Of a DNA stretch of 64,000 nucleotides, positions 51,454 through 60,812 are shown piece after piece. Within the stretch, counting starts at the first letter, position 1. Each line of letters starts with the position of its first letter. Made by a program: the position numbers and the translations under genes. The notes beneath the pieces were generated by a model. It saw only the letters and a list, made by a program, of their open reading frames with translations. It made no database searches and was not told the origin of the DNA. The DNA comes from Fimenecus sp045532175 (lineage in GTDB: Bacteria > Bacillota > Clostridia > Oscillospirales > Acutalibacteraceae): contig JAZSFK010000028.1 in NCBI GenBank assembly GCA_045532175.1, forward strand, positions 15,026 to 79,025. The letters are read 5' to 3'.

Positions 51454-52245
51454 ATGAAATCTAATTTTAAACTTAAACCTTTTTTAATTGCTTTTGCAAT
51501 ATTTTTAATAATATTGTTATGCTTTTCAGTATTGTTGTTTATGCATTCAATTGATTATGATTTTGATAATATAGTTGAAGAAAAGACAACTTTAACGGAT
51601 GAAGACTCCAGAGAACCGACAGAAAAATATGTTTCTGTGTCCTTATTAAAAGGAAAATCAAATCTATTGTTTGTAATTACAGATGATAAATCTACAATTG
51701 AAATGTCATTTATGGTTATTGCTGATTTTGATAAAAAATCAATGAGTGTTGAGGTTGTAGAGGATATTGTATCACTGAACGCAAATTATGTTGAAAGTAA
51801 GGAAATAGGTCTTAAAAACTATATTTCTTCGTCCTATAATATCGATATTGATAAATATGCTATATTTACAAAGGATAATTTTAAAAAGGCATTGTCTTTG
51901 TTTAGTGGTATTAATCTGAATGTTTCAGAAGATATTAATTATAAATCATCGGAATTTAATCTGCTTCTTGAGGCTGGTAATCACACAGTTTCTGGTGATA
52001 TTGCTTATAAATATCTTATGGCTAATAATGATATCACAGCCAAAGAACTTATAGTCTGTGATATTATAAATTCAGTTTTAAGTATGGAGTATATCAACAA
52101 ATCAGATAGCCTTTTTAAATCATTTGTTAATCTGTGTGTAACAGATATCTCGATAATTGATTATTCAGATTCCATTGATACTCTTGCCACATATACGAAG
52201 GCAAATGATAAATTTATGCCTAAACCATATAAAACCGGAGAATAA
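51454..52245 (+). CDS. Diverged LytR-CpsA-Psr-like membrane protein
   Basis: A 263-residue protein with one N-terminal helix (about 9-32) and an outer domain. The order of segments resembles LCP enzymes: LLFVITDD; YNIDIDKYAIFTKDNFKKAL; SGINLNVSEDINY; LEAGNHTVSGDIAYKYL. However, the arginines LCP enzymes use to bind the pyrophosphate lipid (RDS/T-type and YVRxR motifs) are not seen. LCP enzymes attach glycopolymers to peptidoglycan; this copy is probably inactive or changed in function. It lies 2 bases before the transglutaminase-like gene. Confidence 0.6.
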   Translation: MKSNFKLKPFLIAFAIFLIILLCFSVLLFMHSIDYDFDNIVEEKTTLTDEDSREPTEKYVSVSLLKGKSNLLFVITDDKSTIEMSFMVIADFDKKSMSVEVVEDIVSLNANYVESKEIGLKNYISSSYNIDIDKYAIFTKDNFKKALSLFSGINLNVSEDINYKSSEFNLLLEAGNHTVSGDIAYKYLMANNDITAKELIVCDIINSVLSMEYINKSDSLFKSFVNLCVTDISIIDYSDSIDTLATYTKANDKFMPKPYKTGE

Positions 52246-52247
52246 AT

Positions 52248-53423
52248 ATGAAGAAGATATTATCGGTTATTTTATGCTTTGTTATGTTCGTTGCGGTTTC
52301 TATAATGGTAGTTAATCTTTTCGATAAGAATTATTCTAACGCGGAAAATGAGAAGAGGATAAATGAAGATTTACCAACAGAAGCACAAATAAATGAATTT
52401 AATACTAAAAAGGAAAACAAATGCTTTTATTATTATGATTGTCTTTCAGAGGATGAAAAGGATTCATATATCACTATGTATTATGGGTTCTATAATTATG
52501 ATGATTCAATTATGTTTTCTACAGCCGATATTGATGTTTCGAAAGTGTTTGTTGCTGTTTTATATGATAATCCAGATGTTTTCTGGGTGGAATTGAAATA
52601 CGAGTATTTGAAATATGAAGAATCTCTTGAATTTAAACCTCAGTATCGTATATCACAGGAAGATGCTTCCAAAATGAGTGATGATGTTAATAAAAGAATT
52701 GACAGCATTATGTCAGAGATAGATTCCTTAAAGAGCGACTATGATAAAGAATTATACATCCACAATTATATCTTAGATATAACTGAATATGATATGGATA
52801 CCTATGAAGGAATAGGTGACACGGTTTACAGCTCACTTGTAATGGGACGTTCTATATGCGAGGGCTATGCAAGAACTGTACAGATATTACTTGACAAGGC
52901 AGGAATCGATAATTATCTTGTTACAGGTGAGGTGGAGATTGATGGTAAAATTGAACCTCATATGTGGAATATTGTTAATATAGACGGAGAGAATTATCAC
53001 CTTGATTGCACTTGGGATGATATCAATATGCAGGATGACAAGGTTCATTTCTATTTTAATGTTTCTGATGAAGTGATTTTACGGGACCATATGAATATTG
53101 AACCTGACGGTAATAACTGCGATACTATGGAAGCAAATTACTTTATTGTTGAAAATGCATATGTTGATGAATTTGAAGGATTTTTAAAGCATGTGGACAG
53201 GACAGCCGAAAAACTAAAAGTTGGAGAGAATACTGTAGAGTTTTATTTTATGAACCCTATTGACTACAAGAATGCACTGGATTGTATTGCTAATGATAAA
53301 AGTTTTTTTGATTTTGTAAATAAATCAGTAAAAAAAAGTGGTAGGGTATTAAATGTTACAGTTGTAGATTACTATACAATTGATAATTACAATTATTTAT
53401 GTATCGTTTTTAAAGAAGGTTGA
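52248..53423 (+). CDS. Transglutaminase-like domain protein
   Basis: A 391-residue secreted or membrane-anchored protein. An N-terminal hydrophobic segment (3-24) is followed by a spacer and a transglutaminase-like core with the Cys-His-Asp triad: Cys204 (SICEGYA), His238 (PHMWNIV) and Asp253 (HLDCTWDD). Such proteins act as cysteine peptidases or crosslinkers on the cell surface. It sits between the LCP-like gene and folE, 4 bases before the latter. Confidence 0.85.
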   Translation: MKKILSVILCFVMFVAVSIMVVNLFDKNYSNAENEKRINEDLPTEAQINEFNTKKENKCFYYYDCLSEDEKDSYITMYYGFYNYDDSIMFSTADIDVSKVFVAVLYDNPDVFWVELKYEYLKYEESLEFKPQYRISQEDASKMSDDVNKRIDSIMSEIDSLKSDYDKELYIHNYILDITEYDMDTYEGIGDTVYSSLVMGRSICEGYARTVQILLDKAGIDNYLVTGEVEIDGKIEPHMWNIVNIDGENYHLDCTWDDINMQDDKVHFYFNVSDEVILRDHMNIEPDGNNCDTMEANYFIVENAYVDEFEGFLKHVDRTAEKLKVGENTVEFYFMNPIDYKNALDCIANDKSFFDFVNKSVKKSGRVLNVTVVDYYTIDNYNYLCIVFKEG

Positions 53424-53427
53424 TTAG

Positions 53428-53991
53428 ATGGATAAGGAAAGAATTGAACGAGCATTTAGGGAAATTTTACTTGCAATAGGTGAGGACCCTGATAGAGAGG
53501 GACTTGTCGAAACACCAAAAAGAGTTGCAAATATGTATGAGGAGATTTTTTCAGGACTTACTGAAAACCCCGAAAAACATCTTAAAATGTTCCGTGAGGG
53601 ACAGAGTGATGAAATCGTTATTGTAAGGGATATTCCAATGTATTCAATGTGTGAACACCATTTCTTACCTTTTGTAGGTAAAGCACATATTGCATATATA
53701 CCAAATGATGATGGACTTGTTATTGGCCTTTCAAAACTGGCGAGAATAGTAAATAGTTATGCACGTCGTCCTCAATTGCAGGAGAGACTTACTGCACAGA
53801 TTGCTGACTTTATAGATAAAGAAATGAATCCGAAGGGTGTGGCTGTTGTAATCGAAGCAGAACATCTTTGCATGACGATGCGTGGTATTCGTGCAGCAGG
53901 TTCAAAAACACAGACATCAGCACTTCGTGGCAACATGAGAAAGGATGCAAGAACAAGAGCCGAGGTTATGACTCTTTTAGGATTGAAATGA
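53428..53991 (+). CDS. folE: GTP cyclohydrolase I
   Basis: A 187-residue enzyme for the first step of folate synthesis (GTP to dihydroneopterin triphosphate). The zinc and catalytic residues are in SMCEHHFLPF and EAEHLCMTMRGI. GLSKLARIVN and RRPQLQERLT are typical. The stop overlaps the folP start (ATGA). Confidence 0.97.
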   Translation: MDKERIERAFREILLAIGEDPDREGLVETPKRVANMYEEIFSGLTENPEKHLKMFREGQSDEIVIVRDIPMYSMCEHHFLPFVGKAHIAYIPNDDGLVIGLSKLARIVNSYARRPQLQERLTAQIADFIDKEMNPKGVAVVIEAEHLCMTMRGIRAAGSKTQTSALRGNMRKDARTRAEVMTLLGLK

Positions 53992-54815
53992 TATTTTCAG
54001 GTAATGGTTTTAATTTTGATTTAGGTAAGAAAACGTACATAATGGGAATTCTTAATGTGACAAGCGATTCTTTTTATGATGGTGGTAAATACAATACACC
54101 TGAAAAAGCGGTAGCAAGAGCAAAAGAGATGCTAAATGAAGGTGCTGATATCATCGATATCGGTGCTCATTCAACACGTCCAAATCATACCGTACTTACT
54201 GAGAATGATGAACTTGAAATTATTAAAAATTTTTTACCGTTGATTTACAACGAAACAAAAGCAGTAATTTCTGTTGATACTTTTTATCCTTCAGTTGCTG
54301 AATATGCTTTGCAAAATGGTGCATCCATAATTAACGATGTCAGTGGAGTCTTTAATGAAAAAATGGCGGAACTTGTTGTCCGCTATAACTGTGGTTGGAT
54401 TACAATGCACACAGGTGGCGGAGACTCAATAACAGTTCCTGAATACGCGACAACAGTAACAGAAGATGTTATTGATTTCTTTACCAAAATGTTAAAAAAA
54501 TGCGTTGGTTATGGAATAAACAAAAATCAGCTTTGTTTTGATATGGGTATTGGTTTTGGGAAGAATAATGAACAAAATATCGAACTTATTAAAAACATTG
54601 ATAAGTTAAAACAAAGAGATATTGCCTTACTTACTGCTCTTTCAATGAAAAGGCTAGTAAAAAATACAACAAATGCCGAAGGTGACGATTTGCTGTATGG
54701 TACAATATCTGCAAACATACTTGCAATAAAAGGTGGCACGGATATTATTCGTGTACACAATATAAAAGAGAATGCCTTTGCAGTTAAAATGGCAGATGCG
54801 ATTGTGAGAGGTTAA
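53988..54815 (+). CDS. folP: Dihydropteroate synthase
   Basis: A 275-residue TIM-barrel enzyme joining pterin pyrophosphate to p-aminobenzoate, the sulfonamide target. The motifs IMGILNVTSDSFYDGGKY, DIIDIGAHSTRP, INDVSG and DMGIGFGK are present. ATG 53988 lies in the ATGA overlap with folE; a longer frame inside folE is not used. Confidence 0.96.
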   Translation: MIFSGNGFNFDLGKKTYIMGILNVTSDSFYDGGKYNTPEKAVARAKEMLNEGADIIDIGAHSTRPNHTVLTENDELEIIKNFLPLIYNETKAVISVDTFYPSVAEYALQNGASIINDVSGVFNEKMAELVVRYNCGWITMHTGGGDSITVPEYATTVTEDVIDFFTKMLKKCVGYGINKNQLCFDMGIGFGKNNEQNIELIKNIDKLKQRDIALLTALSMKRLVKNTTNAEGDDLLYGTISANILAIKGGTDIIRVHNIKENAFAVKMADAIVRG

Positions 54816-54816
54816 T

Positions 54817-55179
54817 ATGGATAAGATTATTGTTAAGGATTTAAAACTTTTTTGTTACCATGGAGTGAATCCGGAAGAAAAAGTTGGCGGACAAAACTTT
54901 GTTTTTGATATTGAGGCGTTTTTAGACCTCGGTTTACCTTGTAAAACTGATAATGTAGATGATACAGTCAGTTATGCTAAAATTATAAAAACAGTACGCA
55001 GAGTTGCTCAAAGCGAGAAGAATGATTTACTTGAATATGTATCACAAAGAGTAGTAGATGCACTTTTTGAGGAATTTCCAATGATTGAAAAAATCAATCT
55101 TACACTCAAAAAGCCTGAAGCTCCTATTAAAGCGGATTTTGATTATGTCGCAGTGCAGATTGAAAGGGCAAGACCATGA
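54817..55179 (+). CDS. folB: Dihydroneopterin aldolase
   Basis: A 120-residue tunnelling-fold enzyme converting dihydroneopterin to hydroxymethyl-dihydropterin. It has CYHGVNPEEKVGGQNFVFDI at the start, DTVSYAKI, LLEYVSQRVVDALF and the late KPEAPI. It is 1 base after folP and overlaps folK by 4 bases. Confidence 0.96.
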   Translation: MDKIIVKDLKLFCYHGVNPEEKVGGQNFVFDIEAFLDLGLPCKTDNVDDTVSYAKIIKTVRRVAQSEKNDLLEYVSQRVVDALFEEFPMIEKINLTLKKPEAPIKADFDYVAVQIERARP

Positions 55180-55664
55180 AAGCATATTTAGGTATTGGTA
55201 CAAATATTGGCAATAGAATGGAAAATCTGCAAAATGCCATATCTTCATTAAATTTATTACCTTTGACTGAAGTATCTCAGGTTTCAAATATTTACGAAAC
55301 TGACCCTGTCGGCTATGATAATCAGGATGATTTTTTAAATATTGTTGTAGAGGTTGAAACAGGACTTAATTCTGATAATCTTCTCGGTTCAGCTCTTGGA
55401 ATTGAGGCTGGTCTTGGTAGAATAAGAACAGTAAAAAACGGACCTCGTGTAATTGATATTGATTTACTTTTGTTTGGTGATGAAAGCAAGGAAACAGAAA
55501 CCCTTACTTTGCCACATCCGCGAATGATGGAAAGGGGATTTGTGTTGGTTCCCTTGTCAGATATTCATTTTGAAAGTAAATTCATAAATAAAGATGATAT
55601 TAAAAAGGAATCGTTTGATGGAGTAAGATTTTACTGTTCAAAGGAAAAGTTGAAAATAGACTAG
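55176..55664 (+). CDS. folK: 2-amino-4-hydroxy-6-hydroxymethyldihydropteridine diphosphokinase
   Basis: A 162-residue pyrophosphokinase that activates the pterin for FolP. AYLGIGTNIGNR at the start, VSNIYETDPVG, LGRIRTVKNGPRVIDIDLLLFG and LPHPRMMERGFVLVPL are diagnostic. It completes folE-folP-folB-folK; no pab or folC gene is present. Confidence 0.97.
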   Translation: MKAYLGIGTNIGNRMENLQNAISSLNLLPLTEVSQVSNIYETDPVGYDNQDDFLNIVVEVETGLNSDNLLGSALGIEAGLGRIRTVKNGPRVIDIDLLLFGDESKETETLTLPHPRMMERGFVLVPLSDIHFESKFINKDDIKKESFDGVRFYCSKEKLKID

Positions 55665-55680
55665 TTAATTTGGGTGGCGT

Positions 55681-56550
55681 ATGTATTATATAATTATGGA
55701 CCTTGAGTGGAACAATGCTTATATGAAATCTGCTCAAAAATTCGTAAATGAGATTATTGAAATAGGTGCGGTTAAGCTTGATGAAGATTTACAGCAAATC
55801 AGCACATTTTCTGAACTGATAAAACCGAAAATTTCAAAAAAGCTTCGTTCTAAAATTAAAGATTTAACCCATATCACAAATGATGATATCCGTGGTGGCA
55901 AACCATTGTCAAGTGTTATGAAAGAGTTTGAAGAATGGGTAGGGGAAGATTGCGTAGTATTGACTTGGGGTGATACTGACATAAGGACACTTCTTTCAAA
56001 CCATAAGCATTTTTTGCACAAGGATACAATTGGTTGCATAAAAAAATATGCTGACTTACAGTTGTATTGTCAGCAGTTCATCAATATGGAAAATGTTCAA
56101 CAGGCAGGACTTTCTTATGCTGCTGAGTGTTTAGAAATCGACCCCGAAAAATATCCGCATCACAGAGCCCTTGACGACAGTTTGTTAAGTGCTGAATGCT
56201 TTAAAAAGACTTACAACAAAGAATTCATTGACAGATACATAAAAATTTGTGATGAAGATTTTTATTTGAGATTATTATTTAAACCTTATGTAATCAAGGA
56301 TAAAAATGACCCATTGATTGATAAAAACCTCTTTAATTGCTTCTGCGATATTTGTGGTGGCAAAGTTCAGGTTAAAAAGAAATGGAAATTTATGAATCAG
56401 TCCTTCCGAGGAGTTTTTTATTGCGAAAATTGTAACCGTGAATTTAAAGCAAGTCTTCGTGTAAAAAAATTCTATGATTATATTGATATTAAACGGAACT
56501 ATTCTGAAATTATAAAGACCAAAGAGCAAAAGATTGAACAAGAAGATTAA
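55681..56550 (+). CDS. DEDD-family 3'-5' exonuclease with C-terminal zinc ribbon
   Basis: A 289-residue exonuclease. The DEDD acidic residues are visible in IMDLEWN, an EIGAVK segment, a central TWGDTD and the late HHRALDD (DEDDh type). The C-terminal part has CDICGG and CENCNR, a probable zinc ribbon. It resembles KapD/ERI-1-like exonucleases acting on RNA or DNA. It follows folK by 16 bases. Confidence 0.86.
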   Translation: MYYIIMDLEWNNAYMKSAQKFVNEIIEIGAVKLDEDLQQISTFSELIKPKISKKLRSKIKDLTHITNDDIRGGKPLSSVMKEFEEWVGEDCVVLTWGDTDIRTLLSNHKHFLHKDTIGCIKKYADLQLYCQQFINMENVQQAGLSYAAECLEIDPEKYPHHRALDDSLLSAECFKKTYNKEFIDRYIKICDEDFYLRLLFKPYVIKDKNDPLIDKNLFNCFCDICGGKVQVKKKWKFMNQSFRGVFYCENCNREFKASLRVKKFYDYIDIKRNYSEIIKTKEQKIEQED

Positions 56551-56559
56551 TGATATTAC

Positions 56560-56586
56560 ACGACGGAGTAACTCCGTCGTTTTTTA
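56560..56586 (+). terminator. Terminator of the LCP-like/folate operon
   Basis: A 9-bp stem ACGACGGAG/CTCCGTCGT with a TAA loop and six T residues. Confidence 0.9.
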
Positions 56587-56733
56587 TTTGATATACTTAA
56601 AAATAGACAAGAAATCGTTGTTTTTGCGTCATTTTTAATTTTAGATAAAGCAAATTTAATTTCATATAATACAAAAATGTTGAAATGCTGTATATTCGGT
56701 GATAAAATGAAATCGTAAGGAGGTGCTTCGTAT

Positions 56734-57660
56734 ATGCATATAACAGTTGGGAAAAAATATAATAGAGGCAAGATTGCCAATGTAGAGTGCAAAAAGAATG
56801 ACTTGCTTGACAATATAGATATTAAGGGTAAATATTTTTTACTTATTTTCCTTAAACAGGGTCAGATTACCTTTGAATTAAATGGAAAAGAGATAATATT
56901 CAAGGCACCTACATTTATATGTTTTGACGAAACAGAAAATCCAAAGCTTATATCAAAAAGTATGGCCGAATACTATAGCATATATTTTCACCCTAATTAT
57001 ATTAATGTAAATATGTCATTTAAACTTTTACGCTCAAATAGATATAGACCCTTAGCAGAAACTCACGATATGTTTATGTTAAAACCGTTTATTGATAAAT
57101 GTACAAGTGTTCCTATTTGCACAAGTTTTATTGATAGTATTGAATCTGCATGTATTCAAATGGAAAAGGAACTTACAGAGCAAAGAGATTGGTATTGGTC
57201 TTGCAGAGGTCGTTCTCATTTTATGATTGTCATCATAGCTCTTGAGCGTATGTATGAAATGTTCGGCTACGACAGTGAAACTTTCACACAGCATGAGTGT
57301 ATTACCGGTGATGAGAGATTAAATGATGCAATTACTTTTATTGAGTCAAATTATATGAATGATTTGACACTTAAACAAATCAGTAATGCCGCAGGTATTA
57401 ACCACACCACATTGACGGAGTTATCAAAGCAACTTTTAGGTGTAACAATTATGGAATATCTAATGCAACATAGAGTAATGGTTGCGAAAAAAGAACTCAC
57501 ATTTACCGGTATTCCAATAAAAGAAGTAGCAGTCCTATGTGGATTTAAAACAGTTCAGCATTTTAATCGTATATTTAAAAAAACAGTTGGAAAAACACCT
57601 GCTGTGTACAGAAAAGAAACAGTAGAAAATAGAAAAAACGATTTTTCCTTCTTGTTATAA
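56734..57660 (+). CDS. AraC family transcriptional regulator
   Basis: A 308-residue regulator. An N-terminal cupin-like sensory region (ILFLKQGQITFELNGKE-like, about 25-90) precedes two helix-turn-helix motifs near 205-300 (DLTLKQISNAAGINHTTLTELSKQ and PIKEVAVLCGFKTVQHFNRIFKK, ending GKTPAVYRK). AAGGAGG precedes ATG 56734. The ligand is unknown, but a carbohydrate is common for the type. The alpha/beta hydrolase gene follows on the same strand after about 100 bases and may be a target. Confidence 0.9.
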   Translation: MHITVGKKYNRGKIANVECKKNDLLDNIDIKGKYFLLIFLKQGQITFELNGKEIIFKAPTFICFDETENPKLISKSMAEYYSIYFHPNYINVNMSFKLLRSNRYRPLAETHDMFMLKPFIDKCTSVPICTSFIDSIESACIQMEKELTEQRDWYWSCRGRSHFMIVIIALERMYEMFGYDSETFTQHECITGDERLNDAITFIESNYMNDLTLKQISNAAGINHTTLTELSKQLLGVTIMEYLMQHRVMVAKKELTFTGIPIKEVAVLCGFKTVQHFNRIFKKTVGKTPAVYRKETVENRKNDFSFLL

Positions 57661-57761
57661 GTATACTATAAAATAAGCAAACAATTAATACGTTGGTGTA
57701 GTCAAGTTATATTCATTGACTGTTTCGCAGCAGATTGATTTAAATTTTGAGGGGATTAAAT

Positions 57762-58646
57762 ATGGGTTTACTAAAGATATTAAGCAATAAATTTTATGTA
57801 GCTATTATGAAGTGCTTAAATGACCGAGCACCAAAAATACAAAGCTACAAAAGCAAACTTACTGCAGGTGCAACTCAGACAGGTGTGATTAAGCAGGGCG
57901 CTACACTGATTTGCCCTACATATAAAAAGTATTATTTTTGTGATAAAGAAACAGGAGAGGGTTACTTTTTCAGATGTAAACCGGTTAAGGATAAGGGGAA
58001 ATATCCAGTTGTTATTTATCATCACGGCAACGGATGGAATCGTGGCGGAATGAATAATATGCAAATGTGGGAATTTAACATGTTAAGGAGTAAGTTGAAT
58101 AAACGGAAATGCCATCAGGTTATAATTCATCTGGATGTTACCTGTGAATATAACAGAGAGGGGCATAGCCGAGCACTGGATGGTTTTGTTGAGTATATTC
58201 AGAGTGCATACAAAAACGTTGATTTTGACAGAATTTATCTTGTTGGAACATCTCACGGTGGCTATGGTTGTGTATATGAGGTGTTGAGAAATCCCAATAA
58301 ATATGCTGCAGCAGTGATTTCAATGTCATATACATACAATGACAATAATGTTCCACCCGAGGAAATCCGAGTAGATCCTTATGTCAGATGTCTCACTGAT
58401 GTGGATTATAAAACTCTTGCAAAAACCCCGTTCTATCTATCTTGGGCAAAGGATGACCATATTGTTATGGTTGAGAGTAACGAATTGCTATTAAAGAATC
58501 TAAAAGATAATAATGCAAATCTCCAATACAAATTGTACGAAACAGGTGGACATACAATTGCAACTAAATTTTTTAGAAATGAGCCTTGGGATAAATGGAT
58601 GTTTGATAGAAGGAGGTTTGATGGAAGGTCGGAAATAGATGTATAA
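57762..58646 (+). CDS. Alpha/beta hydrolase family protein
   Basis: A 294-residue cytosolic-looking hydrolase. VVIYHHGNGWNRGG forms the oxyanion region. The nucleophile is Ser164 in GTSHGG, with Asp231/232 in WAKDDH and His264 in TGGHT completing a triad. It resembles esterases and prolyl-oligopeptidase-like peptidases; substrate unknown. ATG 57762 follows GAGGGG by 7 bases. There is no signal peptide. Confidence 0.82.
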   Translation: MGLLKILSNKFYVAIMKCLNDRAPKIQSYKSKLTAGATQTGVIKQGATLICPTYKKYYFCDKETGEGYFFRCKPVKDKGKYPVVIYHHGNGWNRGGMNNMQMWEFNMLRSKLNKRKCHQVIIHLDVTCEYNREGHSRALDGFVEYIQSAYKNVDFDRIYLVGTSHGGYGCVYEVLRNPNKYAAAVISMSYTYNDNNVPPEEIRVDPYVRCLTDVDYKTLAKTPFYLSWAKDDHIVMVESNELLLKNLKDNNANLQYKLYETGGHTIATKFFRNEPWDKWMFDRRRFDGRSEIDV

Positions 58647-58672
58647 TTTTTCGTTATAAGAAGGGGAGCTGT

Positions 58673-58921
58673 ATGAGAAAAATTATTAAAAAAATAAAAA
58701 TGGTCTGTCTTATATTACTTCTTGTATTGTGCATACCAAACTGTATTTTTAGTAAAGTCAATGATTTTATTGCAATTACAGGCACGGCAGAAATAATCTG
58801 GGATATTATTGCTATTATTATTTTTGCTTTATTTGTGATAGAGTTTTTTATTTTGATAGTAGAAATCATCTGGTTTATTGCTGATAAATCAAAAGCAAAA
58901 AAACAGATTAAAGATAGGTAA
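58673..58921 (+). CDS. Hypothetical small membrane protein, 82 residues
   Basis: Two hydrophobic helices (about 10-26 and 40-72) flanked by basic ends (RKIIKKIK at the start, KSKAKKQIKDR at the end). AAGGGGAG precedes ATG 58673. No family recognised. It sits between the alpha/beta hydrolase and another small membrane protein, probably in one transcript. Confidence 0.65.
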   Translation: MRKIIKKIKMVCLILLLVLCIPNCIFSKVNDFIAITGTAEIIWDIIAIIIFALFVIEFFILIVEIIWFIADKSKAKKQIKDR

Positions 58922-58971
58922 AACCTTAGAACGACTTAATATAGTTAATAATTCCATATGGGGGGTTAAAT

Positions 58972-59358
58972 ATGAAAAGCATAATCAAAAGTGTTGTAGT
59001 ATTTTTAATTGCCATCATAGCAGAAATATATATTTTTTTATATTTACCGTATTATGATATGTTATTGAATGGTGACGGGTTTTATGTCTTGTTTCCTATA
59101 ATGATTACACCGTTGATAGGCTTGGTGATAGGACTTTTTATCAAGAGTAACTATAAATATGCGTTTGTTGTTGTTACTATGGCTTTTTCAATTCTGTTTA
59201 TGATTATGTATTGTTTTGGAATTGATGAAATTGCTGTGGTATACACCCTGGCATATATGTTCAACACGGCTGTTGGTATAGGAATAGGTCACGGTATAAG
59301 GGCACTTGTCCTTTGGGTAGCAGATAAAATTCGTGAACATAAGTTAAACAATAATTAA
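58972..59358 (+). CDS. Hypothetical membrane protein, 128 residues
   Basis: Four predicted hydrophobic helices (about 7-26, 36-56, 61-80, 87-112) and a polar C-terminus. A GGGGGG ribosome site lies before ATG 58972. No recognised family; neighbours give no clear clue beyond membrane or surface themes. Confidence 0.65.
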   Translation: MKSIIKSVVVFLIAIIAEIYIFLYLPYYDMLLNGDGFYVLFPIMITPLIGLVIGLFIKSNYKYAFVVVTMAFSILFMIMYCFGIDEIAVVYTLAYMFNTAVGIGIGHGIRALVLWVADKIREHKLNNN

Positions 59359-59396
59359 ATTTCATTATTAGAATAAGTGATATAAGGAGAATTATT

Positions 59397-60743
59397 ATGA
59401 AAATGAAAATAAAACGAATTTCTATACTTACACTTTGTATTTGCATGATTTTACCGATGATAGTATTGCCTGTAAATGCTTCAGAGGTAAAATATAAAGT
59501 TAACGATATTGTTGAATTCGGGTATTACCCTCAAAGCGAAGTAAAGGATGAAGTTTTACTTAAAGAACTTAATGCACAATCACTCAATTGGATTTCCTAT
59601 AATTATTATGTAGGAACGGGAGATTTGAGTCCAGAGCGAATGCAACAAAGTGATTATATGAAATATGCGGATGTTACATACAATGGTAACAAGTATCGTG
59701 CAGTTATTTTTTCGCAATACAGACCTTATGTTACAGCTTATACAAGTGAAAATACTGCTCAGGTAGATAATGGATACTACACCGATACTGTTTATTGGTT
59801 TAAATATGAGCCTCTTGAATGGCGTATTCTTGACCCGGATGAAAAGCTGATGATGTGTGAAAGAATAATTGACTCACAAGCATTTAATAATCTGATATAC
59901 GACGCCAATAACTATTGGTATCAGGATTCAACCTTCGAAAAATATGCAAATGATTATGCAACAAGCTCTATAAGAGCCTGGCTTAATGACGATTTTTACA
60001 ATACGGCGTTTACAGAAGAGGAAAAATCTATAATTGAAGTTTCTACATTGGATAATACATCTCCTTTTGATTCTAAGTTTGATAGTGAAACAACTTATGA
60101 CAAAGTTTTCCTTTTGTCTTACAATGACATATTAAATGAAAATTATGGATTTAATATTGACTCCTGGCAGTTTGACTATGCACGTCGTGCCCACGGAACA
60201 GATTATGCAAAGTGTCAAGGACTTGCTTCTGATGAAGATAACGGTCAATGGTGGCTTCGTTCACCATACGAAGAATATTCTGGAACATGTTTTATAACCA
60301 GTACCGGAAGCCTTACTCCGGAAACATTTGCACCGTGTTGGACTTGTATAGGCACCAGACCTGTATTGAGAGTAGTAAAAGAACACGAGTTTTTTGTTCA
60401 GGAAGTTAATTGTAACATAAAAATACAAGAACCTTCAAAAACAAGAATTTTTTATAAGGATATGGCAACTCTTTATGTCGAGATTAACGGAGATGCGCCT
60501 GCTGGTGCTTATGTTGAATGGACAGTAGATAACGATAATTTTGATATAAACGGAATGTATGATTCACTTAATATTAGAGCACTTAAAAGGGGATATACAA
60601 CATTTACAGCAAATCTTTATGACCTTGAGGGAAATGTAGTTGCATCAGATACAATAGAGTTGTATTCTAATTCAGGATTGTTTGCTAAAATTTATTATTT
60701 TATGCGAAACATTTTTGTTGATGAACCTAGTTGCGGTTGCTGA
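59397..60743 (+). CDS. Secreted DUF6273 domain protein
   Basis: A 448-residue protein with a signal peptide ending near VNAS. The DUF6273 region follows (FGYYPQSEV, FKYEPLEWRIL, SSIRAWLNDDFYN, and the characteristic WWLRSP near 286), then a C-terminal Ig-like domain (about 350-430) and a hydrophobic end segment with CGC. DUF6273 is widespread in secreted proteins of gut Firmicutes; its function is not known. AAGGAG precedes ATG 59397. Confidence 0.82.
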   Translation: MKMKIKRISILTLCICMILPMIVLPVNASEVKYKVNDIVEFGYYPQSEVKDEVLLKELNAQSLNWISYNYYVGTGDLSPERMQQSDYMKYADVTYNGNKYRAVIFSQYRPYVTAYTSENTAQVDNGYYTDTVYWFKYEPLEWRILDPDEKLMMCERIIDSQAFNNLIYDANNYWYQDSTFEKYANDYATSSIRAWLNDDFYNTAFTEEEKSIIEVSTLDNTSPFDSKFDSETTYDKVFLLSYNDILNENYGFNIDSWQFDYARRAHGTDYAKCQGLASDEDNGQWWLRSPYEEYSGTCFITSTGSLTPETFAPCWTCIGTRPVLRVVKEHEFFVQEVNCNIKIQEPSKTRIFYKDMATLYVEINGDAPAGAYVEWTVDNDNFDINGMYDSLNIRALKRGYTTFTANLYDLEGNVVASDTIELYSNSGLFAKIYYFMRNIFVDEPSCGC

Positions 60744-60812
60744 TGTTAACTTTATTTTACTTAGTTAGTGTGATAAGCGAATTAAAATGTTTTGATTAAT
60801 AGGAGGATTATT

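Noticed and set aside
53868..53987. Upstream extension of folP inside folE
   Set aside because: It is out-of-frame folE sequence; the ATGA overlap at 53988 gives the normal FolP N-terminus.
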